Positions 31,991 through 43,548 of a DNA stretch of 64,000 nucleotides are shown piece by piece. Below the pieces are notes generated by a model. The model was given only the letters and a program-made list of their open reading frames with translations. It was not told the DNA's origin and made no database searches. Within the stretch, counting starts at the first letter, position 1; every line of letters begins with the position of its first letter. The DNA is taken from positions 8,530,001 through 8,594,000 of the forward strand of contig NC_063157.1 of the NCBI RefSeq assembly GCF_020921035.1. The letters are read 5' to 3'. The translations under genes were made by a program, and so were the position numbers. Source of the DNA: Rhodamnia argentea (Eukaryota; Streptophyta; Magnoliopsida; Myrtales; Myrtaceae).

Positions 31991-34900
31991 AAAGCAAAAG
32001 TTGAATTCGTACTGTCCGGGACAGTCGACAAAATAGTAAACTTATTCCATTATGGAAGACTAAGATGCGAAGGAAGCTTTCTTACTTATTTCAATGACTA
32101 GCGATTCATCTTTTTTTCGCGTCATGTCGTATCGTTACGGAATAGTTCGGACGTGATTTCGAACTTGCTTGACATGCTAGGAATTATCATCTCTAATTTC
32201 ACTTTAAAGATCTTTCCGAACCGCTCTTCGTCCGTCCTCCATCCGTGAGAATTTGTGCGAGTATGAGGTGAAAAATCGTAGATGTTTTTTGTGTACTTTC
32301 CAAAGTATTGGGTATGTAAAAAGCACATGTTGATCAATTTGATGACCTTGCATTGGTATTTCATGAGTTATAGTCTCATAGATCAGTATTTTAACCTATA
32401 TTTGATGGGATGAGTTATTGTACTTATTTGGGTTAGTTATAATCAATAAGTGGGTCATAAATAGATTTAAAATGATAAAGACCCGAAATAACATGGGTGT
32501 TAAATAGCTTCACAATTTACTTACACCCAATCCACCTCCATAATTCTCTATTTGCCCTACTTCAATCCGGCACTCGTTCATTTCGCACTCTTACATCGGA
32601 TTAAGTATGAGTTTTCCTTGATTGAATTAAATAGAAAAGTGTTTTAACAATATAGGTCGAATCGGGCACAGATCACGAGATTCGTAGTGCACGAAAATGG
32701 GCTAAACGCAATAAATGAGTTAATCTCGAACCCGATCAATCCACCCGTTTGATGAGTTTAGTCACGAACTCCATAACAAGAGTTCACTGGACATATATAT
32801 TTCATGAAGGTGAGACATGGAAGGGCACACAATAATACATTAGTCGGCCCACAGCAAGATGAGATGATGTCCCACAAGCAAAGAATGACCATTCGCCCTC
32901 GGTATCAAATTGGTTACAGCCAAAATTATCGCCGTGACACAAACCTTAGAACAAACAATGATTACTACAAGTTCTTTATTTTTTTATCTGTCTCATCTCT
33001 AATTCTCATCTTTTTTATTTTTATTCTACTTTTTTACAAAGTGTGAAAGTCGAATCTCGCACATGTGATAATAGCGGCCCTAACCCCCGAATGCTTTACC
33101 AGATCACGTGCTTATTGGCATTACTGCCTCCACTTAAAACAGCTTGCTAGGTTAAGAAAGAGCAGTAACTTGGCCATCTTTTCAATGCTCTTTTCTCGTG
33201 TCAGTCCAAGTTCTCTGTCGCAATAATTACGGACAGTAAGCACAAATGCAAATCTAAGTCAATTAGTTAGTTTATATGATCTAGACATTGTCTCTTGAAA
33301 GCGAGAGGTTCTAGTTTTCCATGCTAGCTTGACGCTGATGTTGTTTCTTGAGATATTGGCTCTCTTCGGAAGAGTAATTCCTCGTGTGGATCCTAGCCGC
33401 ATCTTATCTTTGCTATGCTCGAGCTGGATCACAATGCCAGATAAACTTGGCTCAGTCAATTACGCCCGATGTCGGTGAGTTCAACCAGTCATCGGCTTGA
33501 CCACTCCCGTAATAATTTGATCACTAAGTCAGCGAACCGAATCCTCAATCGTATGAACTGCTCACTCAAAGTTCTAACAAAATGGGTAAAAACAAAATCT
33601 TGTTTTGTATACTTAGATCACGTTAATGATTGCCCAAATGGCATTTGTTAAGCATATTTAGTCATGGATATTTCTTAATTGTGAACACAATCCCATACCT
33701 TTTACTGGCAAGCTGGGTTACTCGTTGACCTGAAGGGCCAACCGATTGACCTAAGCACAATTTTTTCTTTGATCGATCCAGCTTCAAAGCATATCATACT
33801 ACGAACTAGAACGAGGAAGACGTGCATAGAACAAGGATTTACATTCACATCTCTAGTTTATTCTTATGCATAAGTTCGATTTACCTATAATCATCCCAAC
33901 CTGTGGCCTTGTTCAAGCACGTCGGTCTGGTCCATGGCCGACGCAAGTGCAAGGCCCCAACTTGTGCTAGACCGACGCATCAATCTAGAGCAGCGACACC
34001 AATCCAAATACAGTTACATTCGTCTTCCAACCACCGAGCGAATCATTAACAGTCCAACCAATCAATCCTTCGTTCCGATTCATGCCTGTCCGATAGCCCA
34101 ACTACCATTTTCTCTAAATTAAAACCCGCCCCCAAACTCCTCCCCTCCCACGCACACACAGAAAACAAGTACGACAACATCGAACTGCGCCGGATCAGCT
34201 GGTCTCAATGCATCAACGAAGATCGACAAACCATCCTTTTTCTTTATCGTGGCCGCTACCGCCAACGTGACTCGGAAATCGAACGAGCATATGCTTCAGC
34301 AAAATCACCTTCCGCTGGATCCAAAAAACCAACAGAGGTGAGGGGGGCTGACCGGCAAAAATCTGGCCCCCCAGCAGGCCACGAGAGAAATAGTTTTTCT
34401 ACATGCTCAAGTGATGTTATCGGCCGTAAGCAAGCGACCGGGGGGAGACTTGTCGCACGCAGTTGCTCCATCGGAAGAAATGTTGGGATGCGAACGGGGA
34501 TGGAACCTCCTCTCCTCTCCCTCTCATCTCCACACAATTTTTCTCTTCTTTCTATGAAAAGGAGGGTTTGAGCTAAATTTCTCCCTCCCCTCCTCATTAA
34601 CTGATTTAGTTTTTCATTTCTTTTTCTTGCTTTCCTCCCATTTGTGGAACTTTTTTCCTTCCACTCTAGTTTAAATTTGAAAGTTTCTCTCTCCCGTTTC
34701 GGAGAGTTTTTTAGTGTATATTTTTGGAGCTTCGCTTTTCTGGGATTTCATTAGCGTACAAGTCCGGTTTCAAAGGAGATTGGACGAGTTTCATAAAAGT
34801 TTCGCTTACTATCGGATCTATGATCGTTCAACCTTTCTATTCTGCATGGCGATGGTGTTAGGGACACCGAACCTAGGTGCGCACTGTCAAAAGTCAAAGG

Positions 34901-36590
34901 CGTAGCAACAGATGAAAATATTAACGTGTGCTCATTGCTAAAGACGGATTCGGTGATCTACCGCCGATTTTGATTTAAAGAACTCATAGATTTGCTTTTT
35001 GAGCATGTGACTCATGTCATTGTTCTGATGATTTATTTTGTTATCGGGGTCTTATTTTGCTTTGAAGTTGTAGCGGTTAGACGGTAATGTTTCTCTGTTT
35101 TATTAGCGATATGAACGAAATGCTACTTTTTACAAAAAAACAATGGGGGTGAAAATTGGATAAATTCGCATATTGCACTTTTATTGATTCAATTCTAAAC
35201 ATTATAATTATGTTAATTTAGTTATAAATATTTTTATGTTTTACCAATTGAGTACATCCGATTAATTTTAGCTTGAAATCGCCGACGTGAACGTCGGTTG
35301 TCCCATATAACGTCGTCGACACTAACGTGGACAATTATTTTTTTCTTACGATTGTGGCTAGAGAGGTCGCAAAACACAGGTTAGGGCACATTTGTTAAAA
35401 AAAAGAACAAAGGAATAAAATAAATTCAATAAATTAAAAATTTTATTTAAAATCATCCACGTTAGTATCAGTCTTGCCACATAAGACGATCGGCTTCTGC
35501 GTCCATGATTTTTTTATTAAAATTAATTGGACGGACTCAATTAGTAAAAAAGTGAAAAAAGTGAAAAGGGTTATGACTTAATTGAATTGACAAGAGATGA
35601 AGGCGGAAATTGTCGCCGAGGAGGGAAACTCTGCACGTGTGGGCACCCACGCGTCCCCGCCACGTCCAAAGAACGAGTTTTGTCTCCCTCGAAATAAAAT
35701 GGCACAATCCGCCCATTTGTGTGTCGTCGCACTAATAAGGTTGGATTCGAATTAATTAATAATCGTCACATCACGTGGGCCCCATCACATCCGACGGTCT
35801 AGATTTATTCTATCGGGGATTGTCTGATCAAGTAATATTTCACGTTGCTTTTTCACTCCGATAACTTAATGTTTCGGTTGGAATTTTATGCGAAAGCAAG
35901 CGCACTAACAACACCTCCCACTTTCTCTTAGGCCCCAAATGACCCGGACAGAGCTCGATACATCTAACATAACAAACGTACATATTTAGAAACTCTAAAA
36001 AAAAATTAAAAACACAAAACAACACTCAGTCTATAAACAAAGCAAAAAATAAAATAAAATAATGCAAAATCGAAAGCTTTTTTTTTTTTATGAATATGGC
36101 CTTAAAACGCCTTTGGATGGGTTTAAAGCTCATTTTAAAGTGATCTAAGGATTTAATGATTAAGAAGGGTCGAAAGAACTCTACTCAGTGACAAGCAACT
36201 CTCGCCAGAGGTTAACATGGGATTCTCACAATTTGCCTTAAAATGTCCGAATTTGAGCTGTGTCCGAACTCTCGAAAGTTCAAATATGGGCTATCCAAGT
36301 TTTAAATGTACTCATCGAGAAGCGTAATTGTCTCGTCGATTTGTTCATCGGTACAAATCCTTGAACTTTTGCGGGAAGGTGCACTTGCATTTATTAAATG
36401 TAAAGCAGAAAGCAACAACTAGGCTTTTGTGTAGTTAATTTTGGCGCGCTTCCTAAATAATGTTATACATTATTCAGCAAAAGGACTTGATTGCAATTTT
36501 TTTTTTTTATTGTGGGGGGAAGGGAAGAGGAGGAGGATGCCAATCTGCCATGAAGTAGCGTTACAACTACTCCTTTAAACTTTTTTTCTT
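31991..36590. other. Non-genic, AT-rich stretch
   Basis: No gene, RNA or coding similarity was recognised. Short open frames, such as those near 34260-34600, lack family motifs. 35155-35590 has long, loosely matching inverted arms (GGATAAATTCGCATATTGCAC on the left, AATTGAATTGACAAG on the right) around a CG-rich CGTCG core, so it is probably a decayed foldback element. The last part is the upstream region of the zinc-finger gene. Confidence 0.5.
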
Positions 36591-36721
36591 CCATTCCATG
36601 ACAATTGCCCCCACCACCCCTTCCCCTCCCCTTTACATTCCCGTCCTTTTTCCTTCTTTTCCTTTTTCCTTTCCTTTACTCTGTGCTTTCCCTTTTCTTC
36701 TTCTTCCATCCTTCGCTTTAC

Positions 36722-36723
<2 letters not shown>

Positions 36724-36760
<37 letters not shown>
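36724..36760 (+). repeat. (CT)n microsatellite in the 5' leader of the zinc-finger gene
   Basis: About 18 CT units lie roughly 100 bp before the start codon, inside a long pyrimidine-rich tract (36590-36760). Such CT-rich leaders are common near plant transcription starts. Confidence 0.9.
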
Positions 36761-36762
<2 letters not shown>

Positions 36763-36857
36763 GAGATGGACACGGAGCAGAGCACACGGTTCTGGAGTTG
36801 CAACTTGCAGCGACTCGCTGATCACATGAAAAGCTGAAACTTCGATCCCCTGCTACG

Positions 36858-38015
36858 ATGGCGAGCTTCGGATCATCACCCTCGCCGTCCTTCAGCGAGT
36901 TCCGCTCTCTCCTCCTCCTCCTCCTCCTCCACCTCGGCTGCTTCATCTTATCCTCCTCCTCCTCCTCCTCCCATGCCGCCGCCGCCAAGAAACGCAAAGC
37001 CTCTCCGACCGTCCCCCAATTCAAGCCCCGCAAAGCTCTCTCTTCCTCCTGGTCGTACCTCAAGCGCGTCTTCATCTCCAAACCCCGAACGTCTGACCCT
37101 CCAACGCCCCCTCTCTCCTCCGCCCGAAACTCCCAACGATCCATAGCCTCCCTAGTCCCGCCGCCAGAAGCTCATGCTCAAGCTCAAGCCCTCGAGGAGC
37201 TCACCTCCACCCGACCCCGCGAGAGGCCCGGCCCGGGGACGCTCCTTCAAGAGGAGCCCGACAGCGCCGACCTGTTCTTCCCACTCCGCAACGACGCAGT
37301 CTTCCCGTGCACGTCCTGCGGCGAGGTCTTCCCGAAGTCGCAGCTCCTCGAGCAGCATCACGGGACGCGGCACGCGGTGTCGGAGCTCGTCGGCGAGGAC
37401 TCCGGCCGCAACATCGTCCAGATCATATTCCAGACGGGCTGGCCGGCCGGCAGGGACCTGAGGGTACTCCGGATCCTGAAGATCCACCACGGGCCGAGGG
37501 CGCTGTCGCGGTTCGAGGAGTACCGCGAGTCGGTGAAGGCGCGGGCAGCCCGGGCCGCCAGGAGGAGGGACGAGCGGTGCGTCGCCGACGGCAACGAGCT
37601 CCTCCGGTTCCACTGCTCGACATTCACGTGCGACCTGGGGCGAGACGGCGATTCCAGCATCTGCAACCAGCAGTTCTGCAACGTGTGCGGGATCATCAAG
37701 TCGGGATTCTCGAAGAAGCTGGACGGCATCTCGACCCTGTCCAGCGGGTGGAGGGCGCACGGGACGCTCCCCGACGAGGTGGTGGAGGAGTTCGGGTTCA
37801 TGCACGTGAAGCGGGCCATGCTGGTGTGCCGGGTCGTGGCGGGGCGGGTCGGGTGCGAGGCGGACGACGCGGACAAGGAGGAGGGCGGGGGGTTCGACTC
37901 GGTCGTGGGGCGGGGGGGCAGCGGGGCCCTCGCCAGGCTGGACGACGAGGATCTGCTGGTCTTCAATCCGAGGGCCGTGCTTCCTTGCTTCGTGATTGTG
38001 TACACCACCGTGTGA
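36858..38015 (+). CDS. C2H2 zinc-finger protein with PARP-like C-terminal region
   Basis: This is a single-exon gene of 385 aa, GC-rich and with an ATG after a CT-rich leader. Residues 18-31 are a hydrophobic leucine run, followed by a basic cluster (KKRK, 44-47) and a low-complexity Pro/Ser region. One C2H2 finger lies at 151-172 (C151, C154, H167, H172; spacing 2-12-4). The C-terminal 200 residues carry the conserved blocks of a plant family: IIFQTGW (189-195), LRFHCSTFTC (249-258), FCNVCGIIKSGF (273-284) and LLVFNPRAVLPCFVIVY (366-382). From memory, Arabidopsis At1g75710, At4g27240 and At5g54630 are relatives, and the C-terminal region has been linked to the PARP fold. The PARP glutamate is not evident at the last block, so catalysis is doubtful. 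Cellular role unknown; whether the hydrophobic run targets membranes is unclear. Confidence 0.88.
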   Translation: MASFGSSPSPSFSEFRSLLLLLLLHLGCFILSSSSSSSHAAAAKKRKASPTVPQFKPRKALSSSWSYLKRVFISKPRTSDPPTPPLSSARNSQRSIASLVPPPEAHAQAQALEELTSTRPRERPGPGTLLQEEPDSADLFFPLRNDAVFPCTSCGEVFPKSQLLEQHHGTRHAVSELVGEDSGRNIVQIIFQTGWPAGRDLRVLRILKIHHGPRALSRFEEYRESVKARAARAARRRDERCVADGNELLRFHCSTFTCDLGRDGDSSICNQQFCNVCGIIKSGFSKKLDGISTLSSGWRAHGTLPDEVVEEFGFMHVKRAMLVCRVVAGRVGCEADDADKEEGGGFDSVVGRGGSGALARLDDEDLLVFNPRAVLPCFVIVYTTV

Positions 38016-38217
38016 GCGAGTCGTGTGGAATTTACGCGTAATAATTAGTACGGGACGTGGAAAAAGTTTTCGCTCCCTTTCGAGTTTGCATGAGTTTGAT
38101 GCATGTGGGTGTGTTGGGTATCGTAGGTCATGGCCATCATGCCATGCCATGCCATGCCACTATGTGTGTGTGAAGTGAACAGGAATGGATTAGAGAGTTT
38201 CTCTTTTTCGGGATGGT

Positions 38218-38252
38218 GGGGGGGGGGGCGGGGGCGGGGGTGGGGGGGCGGG
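38218..38252 (+). repeat. Guanine-rich tract, G-quadruplex candidate
   Basis: There are five or more runs of at least three G separated by single C or T, about 200 bp after the stop codon of the zinc-finger gene and probably in its 3' UTR. A (CATGC)n repeat lies just upstream (38136-38158). Confidence 0.8.
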
Positions 38253-39429
38253 CTCATCAATTAGAGATTGGAAGTGGCGGACGGTTGGGTTAATATTTAT
38301 GTAGTGGGAATTAGGTGGGAGACACAGAAGTTTTGGTTGTGTAACAACTCTACTTAATATAATGTGTAGATGCGAAAAAAAAAAATTGAAAGGAATTTAG
38401 TGATCCAACGAGGACAAAACCTTTGCGATTCTGTTCATTTGACTTTCTGAGTACTGAATATTTCGATCTTCGGAATTCCAATTGTATACAATACGAAAAT
38501 GCGTGTGTTTGAGAATCGGAATTTTTTCGTGTTTAATTGCTTAATAAGGGTCGCACGAGCTTTCGCTTGTGAAATCTCTAGAATAATGAATCTTAGATGC
38601 CCGAACGGGGAACGGCCCATTTTAATTGATTAGTTCACTCGAACTTGTATTTGCTTCTCAACTTAAGGAGAAAGCATCTTGGTGCATAAGCTAATTGGAA
38701 CATAAGGCAAATTAATTGCTTCAGTTTATTATTAGTAGTAGCACAGCACTACCGCCCCTCACTAGTCACTATCCAACAGCATTAACAATTCGCAACAATT
38801 TTGTCGGTCCATCGTCCTGCCATCTTACATGAACAAGCTAGCACAATCATGATTCTTTCGTTAAGAGAAAAAAAAAGAAAAAAAGAGAAAATTATGCTGT
38901 ACAATGTGCAACTATGAAAGGGTTTCTGGGAGTTAATAGAGAATCATGAGACACTTCAGACAAAATAAAAGGAATAAGTCAGAAGAAAAACACGGTAGCC
39001 TAAACAAAGGGTAGGGTTGGCGCGGTCGATTGACGTGTCGGGGCGATTTCCAGCTTGCGAACCGGAAATCGCCAGCTTAAACCCTACCAATTACGTGCAA
39101 ACTATTTCAGATCCGGGCCATCTCAAACATGACTTTCCCCTTTGCTTCATCATGTAATTTCTCTATGTACAGGAGAAATACTTTCTTGCAATATTGGTAT
39201 AGTTTCTCATCATGAGTTATGATGGCGTTCAATTTTAATCATCGTTCGCGAAGAGCCGGGCTGCGTGTGACCTCGACAGTGATTAGATTGGACGAGAGAG
39301 AAGTGGCCCACTCAAGCTTTTATACAATCTTGGGTGGCATAGTCAAGGCCTTTTGGCGCATGCATGCGAAGCAACCCTCATAATTTGTAAGAAAATCTCC
39401 ACCCTTAGCTTGGTATGCATAAATAGCGA
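38253..39429. other. Intergenic stretch
   Basis: This holds the 3' flank of the zinc-finger gene and AT-rich DNA. No gene, RNA or clear repeat was recognised. Confidence 0.5.
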
Positions 39430-39729
39430 GGAAAATTATCAATTAGTCCCAAATCTATTGTGCGGGTGCCAATTCAGTCCTAAACCTTCTAATTTTTTTA
39501 ATTTAATCCTAAATATTCACTCAAGATTTCAATGTACGGCCTTCCGATCAATTTTCATTAGAAATGGCTATCGTGGCGGTCCAATCATTATTGGCAATCC
39601 TATGCGACACCCCCAATGACCACGCTAGAATTTTGCGCAAATGTTTAGGATTTAACTGGTAAAATTGAAAAATTCGGGATCGAATTAACATACATATTAT
39701 AAGTTTAGGACTGATTGGACAATTTTTCC
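39430..39729. mobile_element. MITE with GGAAAA-type inverted ends
   Basis: The left end GGAAAATTATCAATTAGTCC and the right end, read in reverse, GGAAAAATTGTCCAATCAGTC form imperfect terminal inverted repeats. The interior has TTAGTCCTAAA-type motifs in both orientations. It is about 300 bp with no coding capacity. No target duplication was found. Confidence 0.65.
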
Positions 39730-40739
39730 TGTAAGCATGGACTATACCATCGTGCGTATCAAATTAATAGTGAATGTAGGTCAAAAGGAATACGAGAACT
39801 GAACGCACTTGAGGGTAATCTATTGCTATCGCAAAAGTGTATTCGTTGTGGTTGGTCGGTCGTTGGTAGAGCAAGCCATGGATTATTTAAGATGAATGCA
39901 TAACTTCCACGATTGGACTCGAATGAGTACAATAGGACATGACTATCTGACCATTTGTGGTTTACGAAGGATGCATAAGCTATATGGAGTAGTTAGGACA
40001 TGGGTAATTAGTGACTTAGGAAGGTCTAGAACTATGAGTTAACTAACAATGTCAATATACGATGTCCCGTTGATTTTCAAAAGATGAAGTCAGTAAAATG
40101 AGCGTACATGCCAATATACATCGCAGAGGAGGACAACATAAACTTTGTAAGTAAAATTAGTGAACTTATAAGCAAAGGGTTGAAGCGGTACTGAGTGCGA
40201 CTGTAGGGATGTCAACGAGTCGGGTTTCAATGCTGCCCGACCCAACCTGTAAGGGAAGTGTGTTCTATCTGACCCGATTTCCACCCGAACTTCATATGAA
40301 CTGAGACGAAAACAAGGGTTGGGTCGGTTGTTTGCCTTTTTTCCAACTTGCCGGGCCTGACCAAACTTCATATGAACTTCACCTTCGATTGAAACGGTTA
40401 CTTATTATCGAGCTTAGACACGATATTGCAAAAGGTACATTAGGAAACGACAGAGTAATGAATTTTTTCGGGTGTCGGTCGAATAATCAAAGGGTCCCAT
40501 GAGATGGATGGGAATAATAATTGGATGGAGCGCGTGGACAGGGTGAGTCGACAATCGTCCCACCTAAATTGGAGTCATTCGACGATGGGATGAGGTCCAT
40601 CCATCCATCTCTATCTCCCAAGATTCTCTCCTTTCTAAATGCGCACGATACACGACACGACTTAAGATTAAGCTGTCGGAGTCTTGTGCCGTTCGTAGCT
40701 AGCAGTTCTCCTGTCACGTAAAAGATGATCCGAAATAGT
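39730..40739. other. Intergenic stretch
   Basis: No gene was recognised. 40195-40370 is rich in CCCGACC/GGGTCGG-type motifs that can pair with each other, probably a decayed repeat. Confidence 0.45.
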
Positions 40740-41106
40740 GGCAAAAATTTTATAAACTTATTATGTGGCGATTACTTAACTCTTAAATTTTTTATTGTGT
40801 TGATTTAATCCTAAATATTTTGATGATTTGTCAATTTGATCATATATCTTTTAATTGTGTTGATTTAGTCTTAAACATTTTTAATTTTTGTCTAGTTAGT
40901 CCTAAACCTATATTTAGGTAATCGATCGAAAGGACTATATTGACAAATCGTAAAAAAATTTAAAACTAAATTGGCACAATTGAAATGTTTAAGACTAAAT
41001 TAGCAAAACTTCAAAAAACTTAGGACCAAATTGAGTCAATTAAAATGTTTATGACAAAATTGACCACCCTACAATAGGTTTAGGACCTTTTTTTGATAAT
41101 TTCTCC
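40740..41106. mobile_element. Foldback element of the same general type as 39430-39729
   Basis: The left half carries repeated TTGATTTAATCCTAAA motifs and the right half their complements. A TAAACTTATTATGTGGCGATT arm on the left pairs loosely with the right end. It is AT-rich and non-coding. Confidence 0.6.
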
Positions 41107-41214
41107 GAAATGATCAAGCATCCTTCTTGCTTATTTCCTATTACACGGATAGAATACGGTGATAAAAATTGCTTGATACATCAAAGTCCCATTGTAACGA
41201 CAATGGTTGCAACT

Positions 41215-41472
41215 TGTTAGGAAGTGATTCATACTTCTCAACGACAGGAGATCATGTGAGTTGGGCTTGGGTCCATAAATAACCACAGTTATATATATAT
41301 TTTTTCGATTGTAATTGAGTGATGTAACGACAAGTGTGAAGTGCTAATTATGGTGGAATCCTCTACTGGACGTAGCTCTAGTTTAAGGGTGAACAAGAAT
41401 AAAAATCTTGTGTCTCGATTTCACTTTCTCGCTACGCTTTACTTCGTTGTAATTGTGCGCCAAATTCTAACA
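41215..41472. repeat. Solo LTR of a Ty1/copia element (fossil) with 5-bp target duplication
   Basis: The repeat begins TGTTAG and ends CTAACA, the inverted ends of copia LTRs. It is bounded by CAACT at 41210-41214 and again at 41473-41477. No internal retroelement sequence adjoins it, so it is a solo LTR left by recombination. Its right two thirds match 60860-61065. Confidence 0.8.
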
Positions 41473-41478
41473 CAACTC

Positions 41479-41527
41479 AACTTATATGTAGTGTTTCGAC
41501 CAAAAATTAAAAAACTTACATGTAGTG
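41479..41527 (+). mobile_element. Micro-retroposon TTTCGACCAAAAATTAAAA with 15-bp target duplication
   Basis: AACTTATATGTAGTG (41479-41493) and AACTTACATGTAGTG (41513-41527) flank a 19-bp insert that begins TTTCGACC and continues with A-rich tail. Confidence 0.8.
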
Positions 41528-42168
41528 CGACTTTGTATGGCGGTTTGGGAAAGATAGTACCGGACTTAACCTACCGGACCGAACCGCTGATCATCATCCC
41601 GATTCGGTTTGTGAACGGAGTCGTTAAAATCACCTCCCCTAACCGAATTGAGCCGAATGCTTTCAATCCCATTTAGTTCGTTTTGGCGGTAACTATGCTC
41701 GACCCTATAACACTTTTGGAGTGATCATTAATTGTTTTTAGATGTTTTGAGGATGCATATGCATCGGCGGGTCCAAACCCGATATCCTTCGGATTGATCT
41801 TCTCAAGGTCACCGGCGATCGCAGCGCCTGCTCATCACGTTGGCCACACTCTTATGCTCGGCGGTTCATATCGGTACCAAAAACCCGGCCTAGCTCGGCA
41901 TTGAACCGATCTAGTACTAATTATTATCATTCGATTCACGGTACGCAATCCAGCTCGGGATGATCATCGACCCCTCTTCTAGTTCTGTTGCTCACCTTGT
42001 TTCATTAGCGTTACTTGCTTCGTAGTCTTTTGTTTTGATTGTGTCCATAAGTAATTTTCTTGCTCACAAAGAAAAAGCATGTCCGCTGTACTTCATGACT
42101 CCCATCTAAGTAAAGTCACGTGGAGCATGGTGCAACAGGATGAAAACAAAATTTAGAAGCTTCTCAAG
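41528..42168. other. Intergenic stretch
   Basis: Nothing was recognised except CCGAACC/CGGTTC-rich patches at 41560-41680 and 41860-41940, likely remains of small repeats. Confidence 0.45.
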
Positions 42169-42179
42169 CGCTAATAATT

Positions 42180-43405
42180 GACCTGCCCTCTCTGTCAATG
42201 GTGGCCTCGTCTCTGGGGAGCATATGGGAGTCCCGCAATGATTCAGTCTTTCGGGGGAAAATTCCAAATGCCCAAGAAAAGGTGGAATCAGCGCAAATTT
42301 TGCTAGCAAACTACAGTATAAAAGATGGAACCCAAGCGGGATTAGAGGAGCAGCTGGACAGGACCTGCTACCGGCTCGGTGGTGGTGCGTACCGCAACAA
42401 GGCAGACTGAAGATCAACGTTGACGCGTCGTGGAGCAGTGAAACAGGGGAAGCCGCAGCTGCAGGCATCCTTCGGAACGCCTTCGGTCTTCTGGAATCAG
42501 GCTTAGCAAGGAAGATCAGAGCCCCATCAGCTGCTGTAGCAGAAACCCTTGCGGTAAGGGAAGGTCTGGAACGTCTGGCTAAAGTACAAAAGTAGATCTT
42601 GGTGGATTTGCCTCTTCAGAGCAGGAAGTCACGATTGAAACTGACTCTCTTTCAACTGTAAGGTGGGTTTTTGGGCCGTAAAGAAAGCCCATGGCCTGTG
42701 TGCTCTATTATCAAAGACTGCCAAGCCTTGCTCGACCAACTGGGGGTTTGTCTCCTTGGCCCATTGTCCTCGAACGGCAAACCAAGCTGCCGACTGGGTT
42801 GCGAAGTCTCTCCGCACCAATTCTCTCAATCCTAAGTGGCTCCTAAAGCCACCTTCTTATCTTTGCACTTTGTTAAGTTTAGTCTGTGGGAACTCTAATT
42901 GTCGTTTTACCAGTTCATGAATGCAAGAAGGAAGTTTTTTCGTCCAAAAAAAAAAAAAAATACAGAAAATGGTACACCCACAAACCAAATATAAGTAAAA
43001 ATCCAACCTTTAAAGAGGTGCGGTCCTCGACGCCACAGGAGGAGAAAGCCCTAAAATTTAACGTCGATGCTTCTTTCGTTGATGGATTTGTGGACGGCGC
43101 CATAGCTGGAATTTGCAGAGATAATACGGGCGTTCCAAATCGGTGAAGGTTTCATCTGGTTGCCAAGTTGAAACCCTTGTTTTTCTTGAAGCGTTCCAAA
43201 CAACAAGTGCGTAAAAAGACCGAACTGAAAACTTGATCAAGGGGACTGATCGAGCGGAACTAGCGAGAATCTTGATAAGCGGGTGTGCAGATTATGTTAA
43301 CCGGAAAGAGCGGCTCCTTATTGTGTTTAGACTCTCCTTGTTTGGGACTTTCCGGACCTTCTTCGTAGTTACTGAAAATCGTTTTCGACAAAAAAAAAAA
43401 AAAAC
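42180..43405 (+). mobile_element. 5'-truncated LINE insertion(s) with RNase H remains
   Basis: An 11-bp direct repeat, CGCTAATAATT, lies at 42169-42179 and 43406-43416 and flanks the block. Inside, 42190-42600 reads as the end of a plant LINE ORF2: IWESRNDSVFRGK, then an RNase H start (LKINVDASW, 42405-42433) with ILRNAFGLLESGLA. The end of that domain follows in other frames (SLAHCPRTANQAADWVAKS, near 42752-42810). A 3' UTR-like tail ends in TTTTTTCGTCC and 15 A (42946-42960). A second, shorter RNase H start (LKFNVDASF, 43048-43075) follows and ends in TTTTCGAC and 14 A (43391-43404). Stops and frame changes make both non-coding. They may be two nested insertions or one with an internal duplication. 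Confidence 0.72.
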
Positions 43406-43548
43406 CGCTAATAATTATTCAAGCGAGTTGACACCGCGATTATCAAAAGCAGATGAAGCAAAACTTGAGTTCTTGTAGGAGCATTGATAAATGTTCTAAT
43501 TAAGGCGTGATTTATTATTTAAATATTTAAACACATAACTCATGGACT

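Noticed and set aside
34256-34597. Open frames on both strands near 34.3 kb
   Set aside because: Neither has recognisable motifs, and codon use looks random.
37152-38150. Long minus-strand and alternative-frame open frames over the zinc-finger gene
   Set aside because: They are by-products of high GC content. Only the plus frame at 36858 has family motifs.
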